Origin: Viola odorata
Taxonomy: Eukaryota; Streptophyta; Magnoliopsida; Malpighiales; Violaceae
Length of the DNA: 64,000 bases
Reading direction: 5' to 3'
Assembly (NCBI GenBank): GCA_963691705.1
Contig: OY829546.1
Span: forward strand, 28,056,040-28,120,039
Of this stretch, positions 23,304 to 33,979 are shown piece after piece. The translations under genes and the position numbers were made by a program. Positions within the stretch are counted from its first letter, which is position 1, and every line of letters starts with the position of its first letter. The notes under the pieces were generated by a model. That model had not been told where the DNA came from. It did no database searches and saw only the letters and a list, made by a program, of their open reading frames with translations.

Positions 23304-24006
23304 GAAGGGTCAAGAATAAAAAAAATAAAAGACTCGAATGGCTTATGAGAGTATAAGGGGGCAGAGATCAGTGCCAAGAGCATGCTGATGGAAAGAGTCG
23401 GAGAATACAAAAATTTAAGCAAAGTCATCTTACTCTTATCCCATGTCTAACGGTGCCTATACCCTAGATATTATGCAAACCTAACTAGTGTCTAGTTATG
23501 CATTATCACATATGAATAAAATTGGCGTGAAGGCTCAAGGTGCCCACAGGGATGTATAATTGACTATAAGCACCTAGGTCTCGATGCGGTTATAAGAGCA
23601 AGCAGGCAATAATTATGCGTGTTAAATACAGTGTGTGGAATGCTCAAATTATCCTAGATATAGTGGACCGAAATAGCGTATTCTATTTAGAGGGGTTTGA
23701 AAACAGTGGGTATTGTATCAATGTAGCAAAAAGATATTTACAAACCATAGTTCACAAAAGTAATCCTAAAAAGCCTTCTACAAATTGAGAAAATTGCCCA
23801 CAATAAACACATAAAATAAACAAATAAACACATAAGTGACCCTCCCCCACACTTAGGTAGCGCATTGTCCTCAATGTGAAGAAGGGATGCACATAAGGGC
23901 ATACAAAAATAATAATAGAAGAATAAAAGTCGAACGAGAAAGGAGTTCACCCGGAGTAAAATGTACAAAATTGTGCCCGAAGGCAAGAGAGTTTGGGGAA
24001 GAGCGG
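23304..24006 (-). other. Non-coding tail next to the Athila-type ORF1 remnant
   Basis: No gene seen. Near 23840-23880 the minus strand reads CATTGAGGACAATGCGCTAC followed by TAAGTGTGGGGGAGGG, a motif pair I associate with Athila-type elements near the end of their coding region. The left edge (23303/23304) is the sharp end of array 1, so the element's 3' LTR is missing or replaced. Confidence 0.5.
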
Positions 24007-26340
24007 TCATGGGCTAGCAGGAGGCTGCAACCTCTGTGCCAGCTCATCAGGAATCGCTTGGAGTTTATGGAGAATGGAGCGAAGCACGACATTAGTTTCC
24101 AGGTGGAGGGTGGTCAATGCAGTCAGGTCACTCGGGTGTTGTGTTGCAGGGCCATAATGATTAGCTTCGGGTTCAGGAAGGGGAGTTGTGACCATCGGGG
24201 GCCGTCATCAACAAGGTCAGGGTACTTGAACTTGCCTCCAATCTTGGTGCCGAAGATCCTGTTCTTGGGTTGGGTGCAACTTGCGTTGAAACGCAAAACA
24301 CCATCGACCAAGTGAAAGTATCCCATCCCATTAAGGGTATGGACATTGAGTCATTTAAAATCAACAGAGGAATATAATTCACAGCCAGTAACCACAAAAG
24401 ACCGATACTTAATAGCGAGCAAGGTAAGCAAAGAGCCAAGGACAGGATTACGGTTATTGGTGATAACAACATGCAACTCAGACGTGACCTAATATCGAAG
24501 ATTGACTTTATAACCATAATGCATACACCACAAAAAGAAAAGCTCCTGCACCGAGAGTGCCAGATGATCTAAGTTTACCGGTGAAGGTAATGGCTAGGAA
24601 ACGATGTAGGATGCGCAATGAGGGGTCAATGAGTTGGTGGCCTTTAGAGAGGCGGGAGTTGTACGTGGCCGTAAAGTCACTAGTCAACTCCTGGAAGGCA
24701 GCATAAGCCCCAAGGTACTAAGGGTCACCAAGGTTAGCTGCGGTCACAAAACCTAACATGCAATTAAATTAATCTAACGAAAGGTGAGACCACTCGTCGA
24801 CCAGTCAGAAATTGACCACATGTAGAGGCCCTAGATGCAAACTATCCTTTTCCTTGAGCTTCAAACACTCGCTATCAAACCAAAAAGTAGTGAAAAATTC
24901 TTGACTGAGCTCAAGGAAAGAAGGGTGCTCAAGACCAAACAGTACATCTCACCCAATGTTTTTAATAAGCTCGCACCAACCCTGAGCCTATCTAGCAATT
25001 CAAAATCAAGACGAGCACATGGATGCACATTTTTACCATGTAAAGAACCAAGCTTATCAAAATGGTGCTTGTCATGAAAGTCAAGCCAACCATGCAATCG
25101 AGGTAGGTCGGGGGTTACCTAGGAGAGAGGCACGAGGGTTTTGGACTTGTGGCGGGCAGAGCGGGGTGCAGGAGTGGCGATGGGTGTCTTGCCGTTGCTA
25201 TTGGTGGCATCGGCGGTAAGCTGTTGTGACTTCCGCGGGGCAGTTTGTTCAGCTGCGTGGCAGGGGCTTCCCTTTTTCGCTTAACTAGAGGGGTCTCCTC
25301 TTCGTCATCCTCAATCTCTACCTCGACCACTTTCCCTTTGTGCTTCATTTTAGCATAGTAGCGGGGGTTCACTAAGAATCCTCTCTTCGTCATTCCGCGG
25401 CTCATCGGAATGTCGGACGGGGTGGGAACAGAGCCTATGATCTCCAAAGAATCATCCGATTCCTCCAGCTCACCTGGGGTCTTGATAGTGGGGTCCTCTG
25501 AGTCCTCTCCATCCTCAATGTCCTCGTCATCCTCCATACCCTCATCATCATCATCCGTATTCGCCATCAACAGCTATGGCATCATCGACCACCACACTAG
25601 AGGCGTCGGATGCTCAAGAGTATAAAGTAGCATTGGTGGTAGCAGTCCCAACTTCCACACCCTCCTCGTCTCCTGATTCCTCCCCCGTGTCAGTCTTCAA
25701 CTCACCGGAGGAGGACTCGATGGTGGTAGGCGGTTCAGTGGTGGCAACAGGTGTGGCCGCGGTCGTTTCTTTCTCCTCCAATCCAGTTTCCCAAGAGCTT
25801 GATTCATACTCCCAGAGGAAGATTCCTGGTTCTAGGCTACAGAGTAGGCGTGGGTAATGGAGTGGGTTGTCGAGGAGCTGGTGTGGGGGTAGATTTTGGT
25901 GCCTTAGGGGTAGATATGGGAGATGTCGTGGAAATGGGGTTGGAGGGTGATAGTTGAGTGGTGACAGTAGTAGCTGGGGTAGTAGCGGGGGTAGGTGAGG
26001 TAAACCACCGGCTGAGCTGGGGTGGAGTGAGCGGCTGTGCTTTTCTTTAATTTTAGGGATTTGGATGTGGAAACTAGAGGGGGAGGTATCATCGTTGTGG
26101 CTGAGAGAGGGATGGCAGCAACCGGAGTAGTGGCGACTAGTGTGGTCGGGGTGGGAATGGTGGCCCTGATGACTCTGTCTGAGTGGGTAGCCGTGTGCTT
26201 TGATCTTGCAATTGGAGATGGAGAACGAGAAGTTGCAGAGGCTGGAGCGTGTTCTATAGAAGAGAGAAAGAAAAAAGTAAAAAGTAGGAGAGAGAGTGTA
26301 CATGTGAGTAATGAGAGGGAAGGAGAGCGTGGCATGCCTC
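24007..26340 (-). pseudogene. Decayed Athila-type ORF1 protein
   Basis: A protein-like trail on the minus strand is broken by several frameshifts and stops. In reading order it shows a Ser/Thr/Pro-rich N-terminal part (about 26250-25950), a strongly acidic segment (about 25600-25480, many Asp/Glu), a basic patch VKRKRE, then the conserved-looking core GKNVHPCARLDFELL, HPSFLELSQEFFTTFWFD, INPSLRILHRFLAITFTGK-like and ELFFLWCMHYGYKVNLRY across different frames. It ends with LRSILHKLQAIPDELAQRLQ. The middle segments are like the ORF1 of Athila LTR retrotransposons (tight match by eye to its FLSSL-type and LLA-type blocks). No intact frame exceeds about 230 codons. The family assignment is by recognition only. 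Confidence 0.65.
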
Positions 26341-26731
26341 TATGTACGACTGTACTCGTTGTTTGTCCTCTTCCATGTGTGGGGATGGCCGTGAGTGGTC
26401 CAGTAGAATCCTAACTGCTTGCAAATCCCAACCGACAAATCCTCTTCTTTTCAAATAAAGAATGCGTGATGTTCTAATTTGAAAAGGAGTTGAAAAGGTG
26501 GTACAGAGAAGGAAACAAATTAATTTTGAGTGAGAGGGAAGAGAAATAAAATAAAGTGAAAAGGGAAAATGGAGAAAATCTAGGAGAGAATAAATAGGGG
26601 AAATAAAAATAAAAATACAAGAAAAGAAATGGAAAGAAAATGGGAAATGCGAAAAGGGGAAAATAAAAATAAGAAGAAGAAAAGCAAGGAAATAAAATAA
26701 AATAAAGAGGAAAGAAATGTGGGTTGCCTCC
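26341..26731 (+). other. Purine-rich, A-rich tract without gene
   Basis: From about 26510 to 26725 the plus strand is almost all A and G with scattered T (AAAATAAAAATAAGAAGAAG type). It ends in GTGGGTTGCCTCC, a phrase common in plant LTR elements. It is upstream of the ORF1 remnant on the minus strand, so it would be a pyrimidine-rich 5' untranslated region there. Confidence 0.5.
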
Positions 26732-27655
26732 TGTCGCACCCCTTTTTCATTTTTAGCGAGTAGTTCGGGATGGATATGAGACAATAAGGACATCTCACAT
26801 AATGCAATGAATTCGCCACCCTATTTATTTCTACGGGAATAGGGAAACCTAAGGTCAAAAAAGAAAGAAAATAAAACAAAAAAACTAAGGCACAATAAAG
26901 GGGTCTAAATCCAAGAACAAAGGTTCAGGGTCGATTTATGGACTCGGGAAGGTGTTAGGCACCCGAGTCATATCCTAAAAATGTTACCGGTAAAAGAGAG
27001 GTGTTTAAAATAGAACATTTAAAATAAGTAATTGGGCCCTCAGAGGAATCGCCGCTTTAGTATTTTACATTGGTCGGGACTGATTTTTAACAAAATTGCT
27101 ACCGTTTAATCTTTACTAAAGCGAACACCCTCTATCATCATCAGGCCAATGCACACGAAGCAATCGAAGTTCTAACATTTCTAAATGATCATGCATACGA
27201 AGCAATCCGAGTTCAAACATTTCTAACTGATCATGCATACGAATATATATACGGAAACCATTGAAAAAATAAAAGGATGAGAAAGGTATACTTGTGAAGG
27301 GTACCAATTGATTTATCCTACAAAGCCGAGACTATTAGTAGGAGTAATAATAAATGATAAATAAAATGATTAACAAATAAAAAATAAGTAAAATGATAAA
27401 TTAACACTTAAAAAGAAACAAAATCACCATTTAATAATTAAATGCACACGATTAATTAACAATTAAAAGCAAACAAATTACTTAATTAAATATTACGAAT
27501 GAACAGTTGGCACGAAAATAATACGATGCGCCGAGAATTCTGGCCCGATGCAAGCTAGGCCCAACAGCTGGGCCCAGCAGAAGGGCCGGCTCATTTCTTT
27601 TCCTTTTCTCCGCTTGGGCCAGGACTGATCCTGGCCCATGACCAACTTAGACAGG
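26732..27655 (+). mobile_element. LTR-like host sequence interrupted by array 2, left part
   Basis: Starts TGTCGCACCCC and contains GGTGTTAGGCACCCGAGTC and GGAATCGCCGCTTTAG-like text, phrases found in LTRs of plant Tat/Ogre and Athila-type elements. It is AT-rich after 27300, then turns G+C-rich (GGGCCCAGC) up to the array 2 insertion. No open frame is worth calling. It continues after the array at 44092, as shown by the shared target duplication. Clade is uncertain. Confidence 0.4.
27651..27655. other. Target site duplication ACAGG, left of array 2
   Basis: ACAGG directly precedes the first LTR (TGATATGATCC) and recurs right after the last LTR, 16.4 kb away. Confidence 0.9.
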
Positions 27656-28550
27656 TGATATGATCCTAGCACCATGGCTAACCCCAGTGAGGTTAATGCA
27701 ACTCCTAGACATGGAGACAAGGCAGGAGACGCTGCTTGATCAAGCTTTCAGGCAAAGGATGACATGGAAGGTGGCTTGGAGGCGCAGACACAATAGGCAA
27801 CTTCGTCGGAACGTATCTGGAGCAGTACATGTCTGAATCGTGCGATAGACCTCTCGTTGGAAACTTCAGGATGTTAGCTTTCATTTGGGACAAAATTCAT
27901 CTCATTTGGACCAGTGGTTTGAAAGTTATGACGTAAACATTATGGTGTGCAGTCTGTACGCGAGACAACATACAACTTGAAGTTTCGGCCCAAACCTTGG
28001 CCCGATGATGGAGAACTCGACATGGGCTGCTGGAATGTATTTAAATATATTTATATTTACTGTAATTAGTTAATTAGTTAATTAGTTAATTGGTTAATTA
28101 GTTAATTGATTAATTAGTTAAGTGTTTTACTTTATTTAATATTCCTATTTTGGAATTAGGGTTTGTTTGTAACCTTATATAAGGAGCCGCTTGGCCTCCT
28201 TAGAAACTTGGCTGTTATTTGATAAATTGAGATATTCTCTTCAATCTCCGCCCCTTGTTCAAGTCGGTTGAACCTTGTTCTTCTTGAGTCCGCAATACTT
28301 GAGTCGTATACAAGTAAATCTTGGAATTGCATTATTGTGTTGTTTCTCTTAGTGTGATTCTCACATCGTTGAGTCTAGTCCTAAGAATCCGATTCAAGAT
28401 CCTTGACTTGAAATCGATTAGGGCTCTTAGCACAGGTTAGCTAAGTGGTCTAAGCTCGTACTTGTCGAGTTATTTATTTCCGCAGGAAATCCGTCTTTGA
28501 ACAAAGATCAAAATTGGTGCTACGCATCCTAAGCAACTAGGATCGTATCA
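27656..28550 (+). repeat. Array 2 LTR 1 (outer, diverged)
   Basis: TGATATGATCC to GGATCGTATCA, 895 bp. It is clearly more diverged from the other six than they are from each other. Its copy of the LTR-encoded reading frame has stops. It is likely the original 5' LTR, which escaped homogenisation. Confidence 0.9.
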
Positions 28551-28552
28551 GT

Positions 28553-28564
28553 TGGTAGCGGAGC
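28553..28564 (+). other. Primer-binding box of array 2 elements
   Basis: TGGTAGCGGAGC two bases after LTR 1. It is repeated intact after each inner LTR at 31251, 33949, 36484, 39019 and 41553. It is absent after LTR 7, as expected for a 3' LTR. Confidence 0.85.
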
Positions 28565-29183
28565 TTAAGGCGTTCAAAGATTGGTAACTATCCTAACTAT
28601 CCTTTACTTTTGTCGTTAGGTAGAGATTTCGTTGTTGCGCATCCTAAACTACTTGGATCGCATCAGTTGGGGTCTTTTCTGTTTGATTTGTTTATTTACA
28701 AAAAGTGTCACAAAATCAGTCCCCAAAGTGTCAAAAAAAAGAGTCACAAACTTAGTCCCCAAAGTGTCAAAAGAGTCATACAAAAGAGTCACAAAAAACA
28801 GTCCACCAAAGTGTCAGTGTCGAAATCGTATTTCAATATATACCTATTGGAGTCCGATTTCTGTGAGTCTTAGTTCGTTGGAAAGCTCTATTTGTCAGGA
28901 GTCTGAATCAAGAAGAATCAGGTGATTCGAACATCGGAGTCAAAAGCTATAGCCGATTTACTAAATTGTGTTTGCTGCAAAATCCTGCACAATTTTCAGT
29001 GTCGAAATTGAATTTGTATATATAGCTACTGAAGTCCTATTTGAGTGAAAAAGGATCCTTTGGAAAGCTGATTCTGTTAGGTTTCCGAATCAGGAAGAAT
29101 CAGGTGATTCGGACACCGGAATCAGAAGCTGTGCTTGAATTACTACACTGTGTTCGCCGAAACTGAATTCTATACCTTATATA
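28565..29183 (+). other. Type A leader with two ~165-bp repeats
   Basis: Non-coding. Two diverged direct copies of one module lie at about 28816-28985 and 28999-29166. Each runs from GTCGAAAT, through GGAAAGCT and GAATCAGGTGATTCG, to ACTGTGTT-like ends. The same module occurs twice in the B leader and once in array 3. The second A leader is at 31263-31881. Confidence 0.7.
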
Positions 29184-30743
29184 ATGTCGTACATGCAATG
29201 GTCTTTGAGGCAAGATTATGATGATGATGCCTGTTTGAGGCAAGGGCAGTATGATAGGTGTGAAAGAAGGAACATCTCGGTTGGTTTGAGGGCGAAGGCC
29301 GAGACATATAACAAAGGTGAGTCAAGGGTAAGACTTCCGCCTTTTGAAGCAGTGTATGGTCCGAATGATTACTTGGATTGGGAGCGAGATGTACAATCTA
29401 TTTTTCGCTGCCATGATTATTCAGAAAGGAAGAAAGTGAGGTTAGCATCAGCTGCGTTTAGCGGGTATGCAAGGAATTGGTGGGATCAGCTCAATCACAA
29501 GAGAGTGACTATCTACTTAGATCCAATTGAGGATTGGAGCGAGATGAAATGGGTGATGAGGCAGCGGTTTGTTCCTAATCACTTCAGCCGTGAGCTCCTC
29601 CATAAGTTACAGACCTTGACACAAGGAAATAAGAGTGTTGAAGAGTACTTTAATGAGATGGAGATTGCTTTGGAGAGAGCGCAAGTCAAGGAGACCAAAA
29701 AGGAGACGATGGCAAGATTCTTCGAAGGCCTCAACCAAGAGATAATAGATCCACTGCATTACACTGAGTTCTTCTACTTAGAGGATATGTTACAAGAGGC
29801 GATCAGAATAGAGAAGCAAAGGAAGAAGAGGTCTCTTTATCCTAGTATCAGGCCTACTAAGTCAAAGGCGAAAGATGATGCTGAGCAAGATTCGAGGACG
29901 AATCTTCTCGAAGAAGGGGAGAATGATATGGATCCAAGAACGGAATTTTCTATAATCAAAGTTCAAGCATTCGAGGTCTATGAAGACAAGTTCCCTATTC
30001 AAGAAGAGAAGTCCATTACATGTCTAAGTGCAGAGGTGAGTGAGCGAGAAAAAGAAAAGGGCTTAAAAGAACCCAAAGTCTTAAAGAAGACTAATCAAAA
30101 CAGCCCCCATGAAAAGAGTGAGCATGGGTTAACTAATTCTTCTTCTTCTTGTGTTTTCTCTTTAGGGCAGCGAGAGCAAGATGTTTTGAAGGAGAAGGAG
30201 TTGTCCAAGTTGCAACAATTGGAGTTGGATGCCTTGGGTAATCCCTTTCATTCATGTGCTTCCTTTGTTGATTCTAATAGAATTGTTGTCTTAAAAGAAT
30301 CAGATTCGAGGGCGAATCTTTTCGAAGGGGAAGGGAATGATACGATCCTAGCACCATGGCTAACCCCAGTGAGGTTAATGCAACTCCTAGACATGGAGAC
30401 AAGGCAGGAGACGCTGCTTGATCAAGCTTTCAGGCAAAGGATGACATGGAAGGTGCCTTGGAGGCGCAGACACAACAGGCAACTTCGTCGGAACGTATCT
30501 GGAGCTTTACATGTCGGAATCGTGCAATCAACCTCTCGTTGGAAACTTCAGGATGTTATCTTTCAGGTGGGACACGATTCAGCTCATTTCGCCCAGTGGT
30601 TTGAAAGTTATGGACGTAAACATTATGGCGCGCAGTCTGTGCGCGAGACAACATACAACTTGAAGTTTCGGCCCAAACCTTGGCCCGATGATGGAGAACT
30701 CGACATGGGCTGCTGGAATGTATTTAAATATATTTATATTTAA
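29184..30743 (+). CDS. gag: Gag-only protein, type A copy 1 (519 aa)
   Basis: Starts MSYMQWSLRQ and has a retrotransposon gag domain at about residues 52-210: DYLDWERDVQSIF, CHDYSERKKVRLA, ARNWWDQL, EDWSEMKWVMRQRFVP, QGNKSVEEYFNEME and ARFFEGLNQEI. No CCHC knuckle and no protease or polymerase follow. The middle (about 236-251) carries DSRTNLLEEGENDMD, whose DNA looks like an old purine tract and LTR start. A Lys/Glu-rich region comes next. The last ~135 residues are read from LTR 2 and end FESYGRKHYGAQ...MGCWNVFKYIYI. The fold would give a particle-forming Gag that needs enzymes from another element. The function of the LTR-encoded tail is unknown. Confidence 0.85.
   Translation: MSYMQWSLRQDYDDDACLRQGQYDRCERRNISVGLRAKAETYNKGESRVRLPPFEAVYGPNDYLDWERDVQSIFRCHDYSERKKVRLASAAFSGYARNWWDQLNHKRVTIYLDPIEDWSEMKWVMRQRFVPNHFSRELLHKLQTLTQGNKSVEEYFNEMEIALERAQVKETKKETMARFFEGLNQEIIDPLHYTEFFYLEDMLQEAIRIEKQRKKRSLYPSIRPTKSKAKDDAEQDSRTNLLEEGENDMDPRTEFSIIKVQAFEVYEDKFPIQEEKSITCLSAEVSEREKEKGLKEPKVLKKTNQNSPHEKSEHGLTNSSSSCVFSLGQREQDVLKEKELSKLQQLELDALGNPFHSCASFVDSNRIVVLKESDSRANLFEGEGNDTILAPWLTPVRLMQLLDMETRQETLLDQAFRQRMTWKVPWRRRHNRQLRRNVSGALHVGIVQSTSRWKLQDVIFQVGHDSAHFAQWFESYGRKHYGAQSVRETTYNLKFRPKPWPDDGELDMGCWNVFKYIYI
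29889..29930 (+). other. Relic purine tract and LTR start inside the type A gag
   Basis: GATTCGAGGACGAATC, then CGAAGAAGGGGAGAATGATATGG. This copies the layout at the true 3' end (30303-30345). Also present in the second A copy at about 32587. It suggests that an older element end was absorbed into the gag frame. Confidence 0.6.
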
Positions 30744-31248
30744 TGTAATTAATTAGTTAGTTAATTAGTTAATTTATTAATTAGTTAATTAAGTTATTTT
30801 CTTTAATTAGAACTTCTACTTCTATTCCTATTAGAACTCCTACTTCTATTCCTATTAGGGTTTGCTTGTAACCTATATAAGGAGCCGCTTGGCCTCCTTA
30901 GAAACTTGGCTGTTATTTGATAAATTGAGATATTCTCTTCAGTCTCCGCCCCTTGTTCAAGTCGGTTGAACCTTGTTCTTCTTGAGTCCGCAATACTTGA
31001 GTCGTATACAAGTAAATCTTGGAATTGCATTATTGTGTTGTTTCTCTTAGTGTGATTCTCACATCGTTGAGTCTAGTCCTAAGAATCCGATTCAAGATCC
31101 TTGACTTGAAATCGATTAGGGCTCTTAGCACAGGTTAGCTAAGTGGTCTAAGCTCATACTTGTCGAGTTATTTATTTCCGCAGGAAATCCGTCTTTGAAC
31201 AAAGATCAAAATTGGTGCTACGCATCCTAAGCAACTAGGATCGTATCA
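30338..31248 (+). repeat. Array 2 LTR 2
   Basis: 911 bp, TGATACGATCC to GTATCA. It encodes the C-terminal ~135 residues of the preceding gag frame. It has a TTAATTAG-rich block near 30745-30795 and a tandem TAGAACT(T/C)CTACTTCTATTCC pair. Confidence 0.95.
30874..30880 (+). promoter_or_regulatory. TATA box of the array 2 LTR
   Basis: TATATAA within AACCTATATAAGGAGCCGC. Identical in LTRs 2 to 7 (LTR 1 has CTTATATAAGG). Each array unit therefore carries its own candidate promoter. Confidence 0.65.
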
Positions 31249-31881
31249 GTTGGTAGCGGAGCTTAAGGCGTTCAAAGATTGGTAACTATCCTAACTATCC
31301 TTTACTTTTGTCGTTAGGTAGAGATTTCGTTGTTGCGCATCCTAAACTACTTGGATCGCATCAGTTGGGGTCTTTTCTGTTTGATTTGTTTATTTACAAA
31401 AAGTGTCACAAAATCAGTCCCCAAAGTGTCAAAAAAAAGAGTCACAAACTTAGTCCCCAAAGTGTCAAAAGAGTCATACAAAAGAGTCACAAAAAACAGT
31501 CCACCAAAGTGTCAGTGTCGAAATCGTATTTCAATATATACCTATTGGAGTCCGATTTCTGTGAGTCTTAGTTCGTTGGAAAGCTCTATTTGTCAGGAGT
31601 CTGAATCAAGAAGAATCAGGTGATTCGAACATCGGAGTCAAAAGCTATAGCCGATTTACTAAATTGTGTTTGCTGCAAAATCCTGCACAATTTTCAGTGT
31701 CGAAATTGAATTTGTATATATAGCTACTGAAGTCCTATTTGAGTGAAAAAGGATCCTTTGGAAAGCTGATTCTGTTAGGTTTCCGAATCAGGAAGAATCA
31801 GGTGATTCGGACACCGGAATCAGAAGCTGTGCTTGAATTACTACACTGTGTTCGCCGAAACTGAATTCTATACCTTATATA

Positions 31882-33441
31882 ATGTCGTACATGCAATGGT
31901 CTTTGAGGCAAGATTATGATGATGATGCCTGTTTGAGGCAAGGGCAGTATGATAGGTGTGAAAGAAGGAACATCTTGGTTGGTTTGAGGGCGAAGGCCGA
32001 GACATATAACAAAGGTGAGTCAAGGGTAAGACTTCCGCCTTTTGAAGCAGTGTATGGTCCGAATGATTACTTGGATTGGGAGCGAGATGTACAATCTATT
32101 TTTCGCTGCCATGATTATTCAGAAAGGAAGAAAGTGAGGTTAGCATCAGCTGCGTTTAGCGGGTATGCAAGGAATTGGTGGGATCAGCTCAATCACAAGA
32201 GAGTGACTATCTACTTAGATCCAATTGAGGATTGGAGCGAGATGAAATGGGTGATGAGGCAGCGGTTTGTTCCTAATCACTTCAGCCGTGAGCTCCTCCA
32301 TAAGTTACAGACCTTGACACAAGGAAATAAGAGTGTTGAAGAGTACTTTAATGAGATGGAGATTGCTTTGGAGAGAGCGCAAGTCAAGGAGACCAAAAAT
32401 GAGACGATGGCAAGATTCTTCGAAGGCCTCAACCAAGAGATAATAGATCCACTGCATTACACTGAGTTCTTCTACTTAGAGGATATGTTACAAGAGGCGA
32501 TCAGAATAGAGAAGCAAAGGAAGAAGAGGTCTCTTTATCCTAGTATCAGGCCTACTAAGTCAAAGGCGAAAGATGATGCTGAGCAAGATTCGAGGACGAA
32601 TCTTCTCGAAGAAGGGGAGAATGATATGGATCCAAGAACGGAATTTTCTATAATCAAAGTTCAAGCATTCGAGGTCTATGAAGACAAGTTCCCTATTCAA
32701 GAAGAGAAGTCCATTACATGTCTAAGTGCAGAGGTGAGTGAGCGAGAAAAAGAAAAGGGCTTAAAAGAACCCAAAGTCTTAAAGAAGACTAATCAAAACA
32801 GCCCCCATGAAAAGAGTGAGCATGGGTTAACTAATTCTTCTTCTTCTTGTGTTTTCTCTTTAGGGCAGCGAGAGCAAGATGTTTTGAAGGAGAAGGAGTT
32901 GTCCAAGTTGCAACAATTGGAGTTGGATGCCTTGGGTAATCCCTTTCATTCATGTGCTTCCTTTGTTGATTCTAATAGAATTGTTGTCTTAAAAGAATCA
33001 GATTCGAGGGCGAATCTTTTCGAAGGGGAAGGGAATGATACGATCCTAGCACCATGGCTAACCCCAGTGAGGTTAATGCAACTCCTAGACATGGAGACAA
33101 GGCAGGAGACGCTGCTTGATCAAGCTTTCAGGCAAAGGATGACATGGAAGGTGCCTTGGAGGCGCAGACACAACAGGCAACTTCGTCGGAACGTATCTGG
33201 AGCTTTACATGTCGGAATCGTGCAATCAACCTCTCGTTGGAAACTTCAGGATGTTATCTTTCAGGTGGGACACGATTCAGCTCATTTCACCCAGTGGTTT
33301 GAAAGTTATGGACGTAAAAATTATGGCGCGCAGTCTGTGCGCGAGACAACATACAACTTGAAGTTTCGGCCCAAACCTTGGCCCGATGATGGAGAACTCG
33401 ACATGGGCTGCTGGAATGTATTTAAATATATTTATATTTAA
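31882..33441 (+). CDS. gag: Gag-only protein, type A copy 2 (519 aa)
   Basis: Near-identical to the first copy, same length. By eye it differs at only four residues: Ser32 to Leu near the start, Lys to Asn in the TKKETM stretch, and Ala to Thr and His to Asn in the LTR-encoded tail. The frame is open throughout. Very recent duplication of the 2.7-kb unit fits better than two independent insertions. Confidence 0.85.
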   Translation: MSYMQWSLRQDYDDDACLRQGQYDRCERRNILVGLRAKAETYNKGESRVRLPPFEAVYGPNDYLDWERDVQSIFRCHDYSERKKVRLASAAFSGYARNWWDQLNHKRVTIYLDPIEDWSEMKWVMRQRFVPNHFSRELLHKLQTLTQGNKSVEEYFNEMEIALERAQVKETKNETMARFFEGLNQEIIDPLHYTEFFYLEDMLQEAIRIEKQRKKRSLYPSIRPTKSKAKDDAEQDSRTNLLEEGENDMDPRTEFSIIKVQAFEVYEDKFPIQEEKSITCLSAEVSEREKEKGLKEPKVLKKTNQNSPHEKSEHGLTNSSSSCVFSLGQREQDVLKEKELSKLQQLELDALGNPFHSCASFVDSNRIVVLKESDSRANLFEGEGNDTILAPWLTPVRLMQLLDMETRQETLLDQAFRQRMTWKVPWRRRHNRQLRRNVSGALHVGIVQSTSRWKLQDVIFQVGHDSAHFTQWFESYGRKNYGAQSVRETTYNLKFRPKPWPDDGELDMGCWNVFKYIYI

Positions 33442-33946
33442 TGTAATTAATTAGTTAGTTAATTAGTTAATTGATTAATTAGTTAATTAAGTTATTTTCT
33501 TTAATTAGAACTTCTACTTCTATTCCTATTAGAACTCCTACTTCTATTCCTATTAGGGTTTGCTTGTAACCTATATAAGGAGCCGCTTGGCCTCCTTAGA
33601 AACTTGGCTGTTATTTGATAAATTGAGATATTCTCTTCAATCTCCGCCCCTTGTTCAAGTCGGTTGAACCTTGTTCTTCTTGAGTCCGCAATACTTGAGT
33701 CGTATACAAGTAAATCTTGGAATTGCATTATTGTGTTGTTTCTCTTAGTGTGATTCTCACATCGTTGAGTCTAGTCCTAAGAATCCGATTCAAGATCCTT
33801 GACTTGAAATCGATTAGGGCACTTAGCACAGGTTAGCTAAGTGGTCTAAGCTTGTACTTGTCGAGTTATTTATTTCCGCAGGAAATCTGTCTTTGAACAA
33901 AGATCAAAATTGGTGCTACGCATCCTAAGCAACTAGGATCGTATCA
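33036..33946 (+). repeat. Array 2 LTR 3
   Basis: 911 bp. Borders an A interior on its left and a B interior on its right, so the A-to-B switch occurs across this LTR. Confidence 0.95.
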
Positions 33947-33979
33947 GTTGGTAGCGGAGCTTAAGGCGTTCAAAGATTG

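Noticed and set aside
23887..24315. 142-codon plus-strand frame
   Set aside because: Antisense to the ORF1 remnant, which has recognisable protein features on the minus strand.
25115..25570. Acidic 151-codon frame as a cellular nuclear protein
   Set aside because: It is continuous in context with the decayed ORF1, and its acidic run fits that protein's variable N-terminal part.
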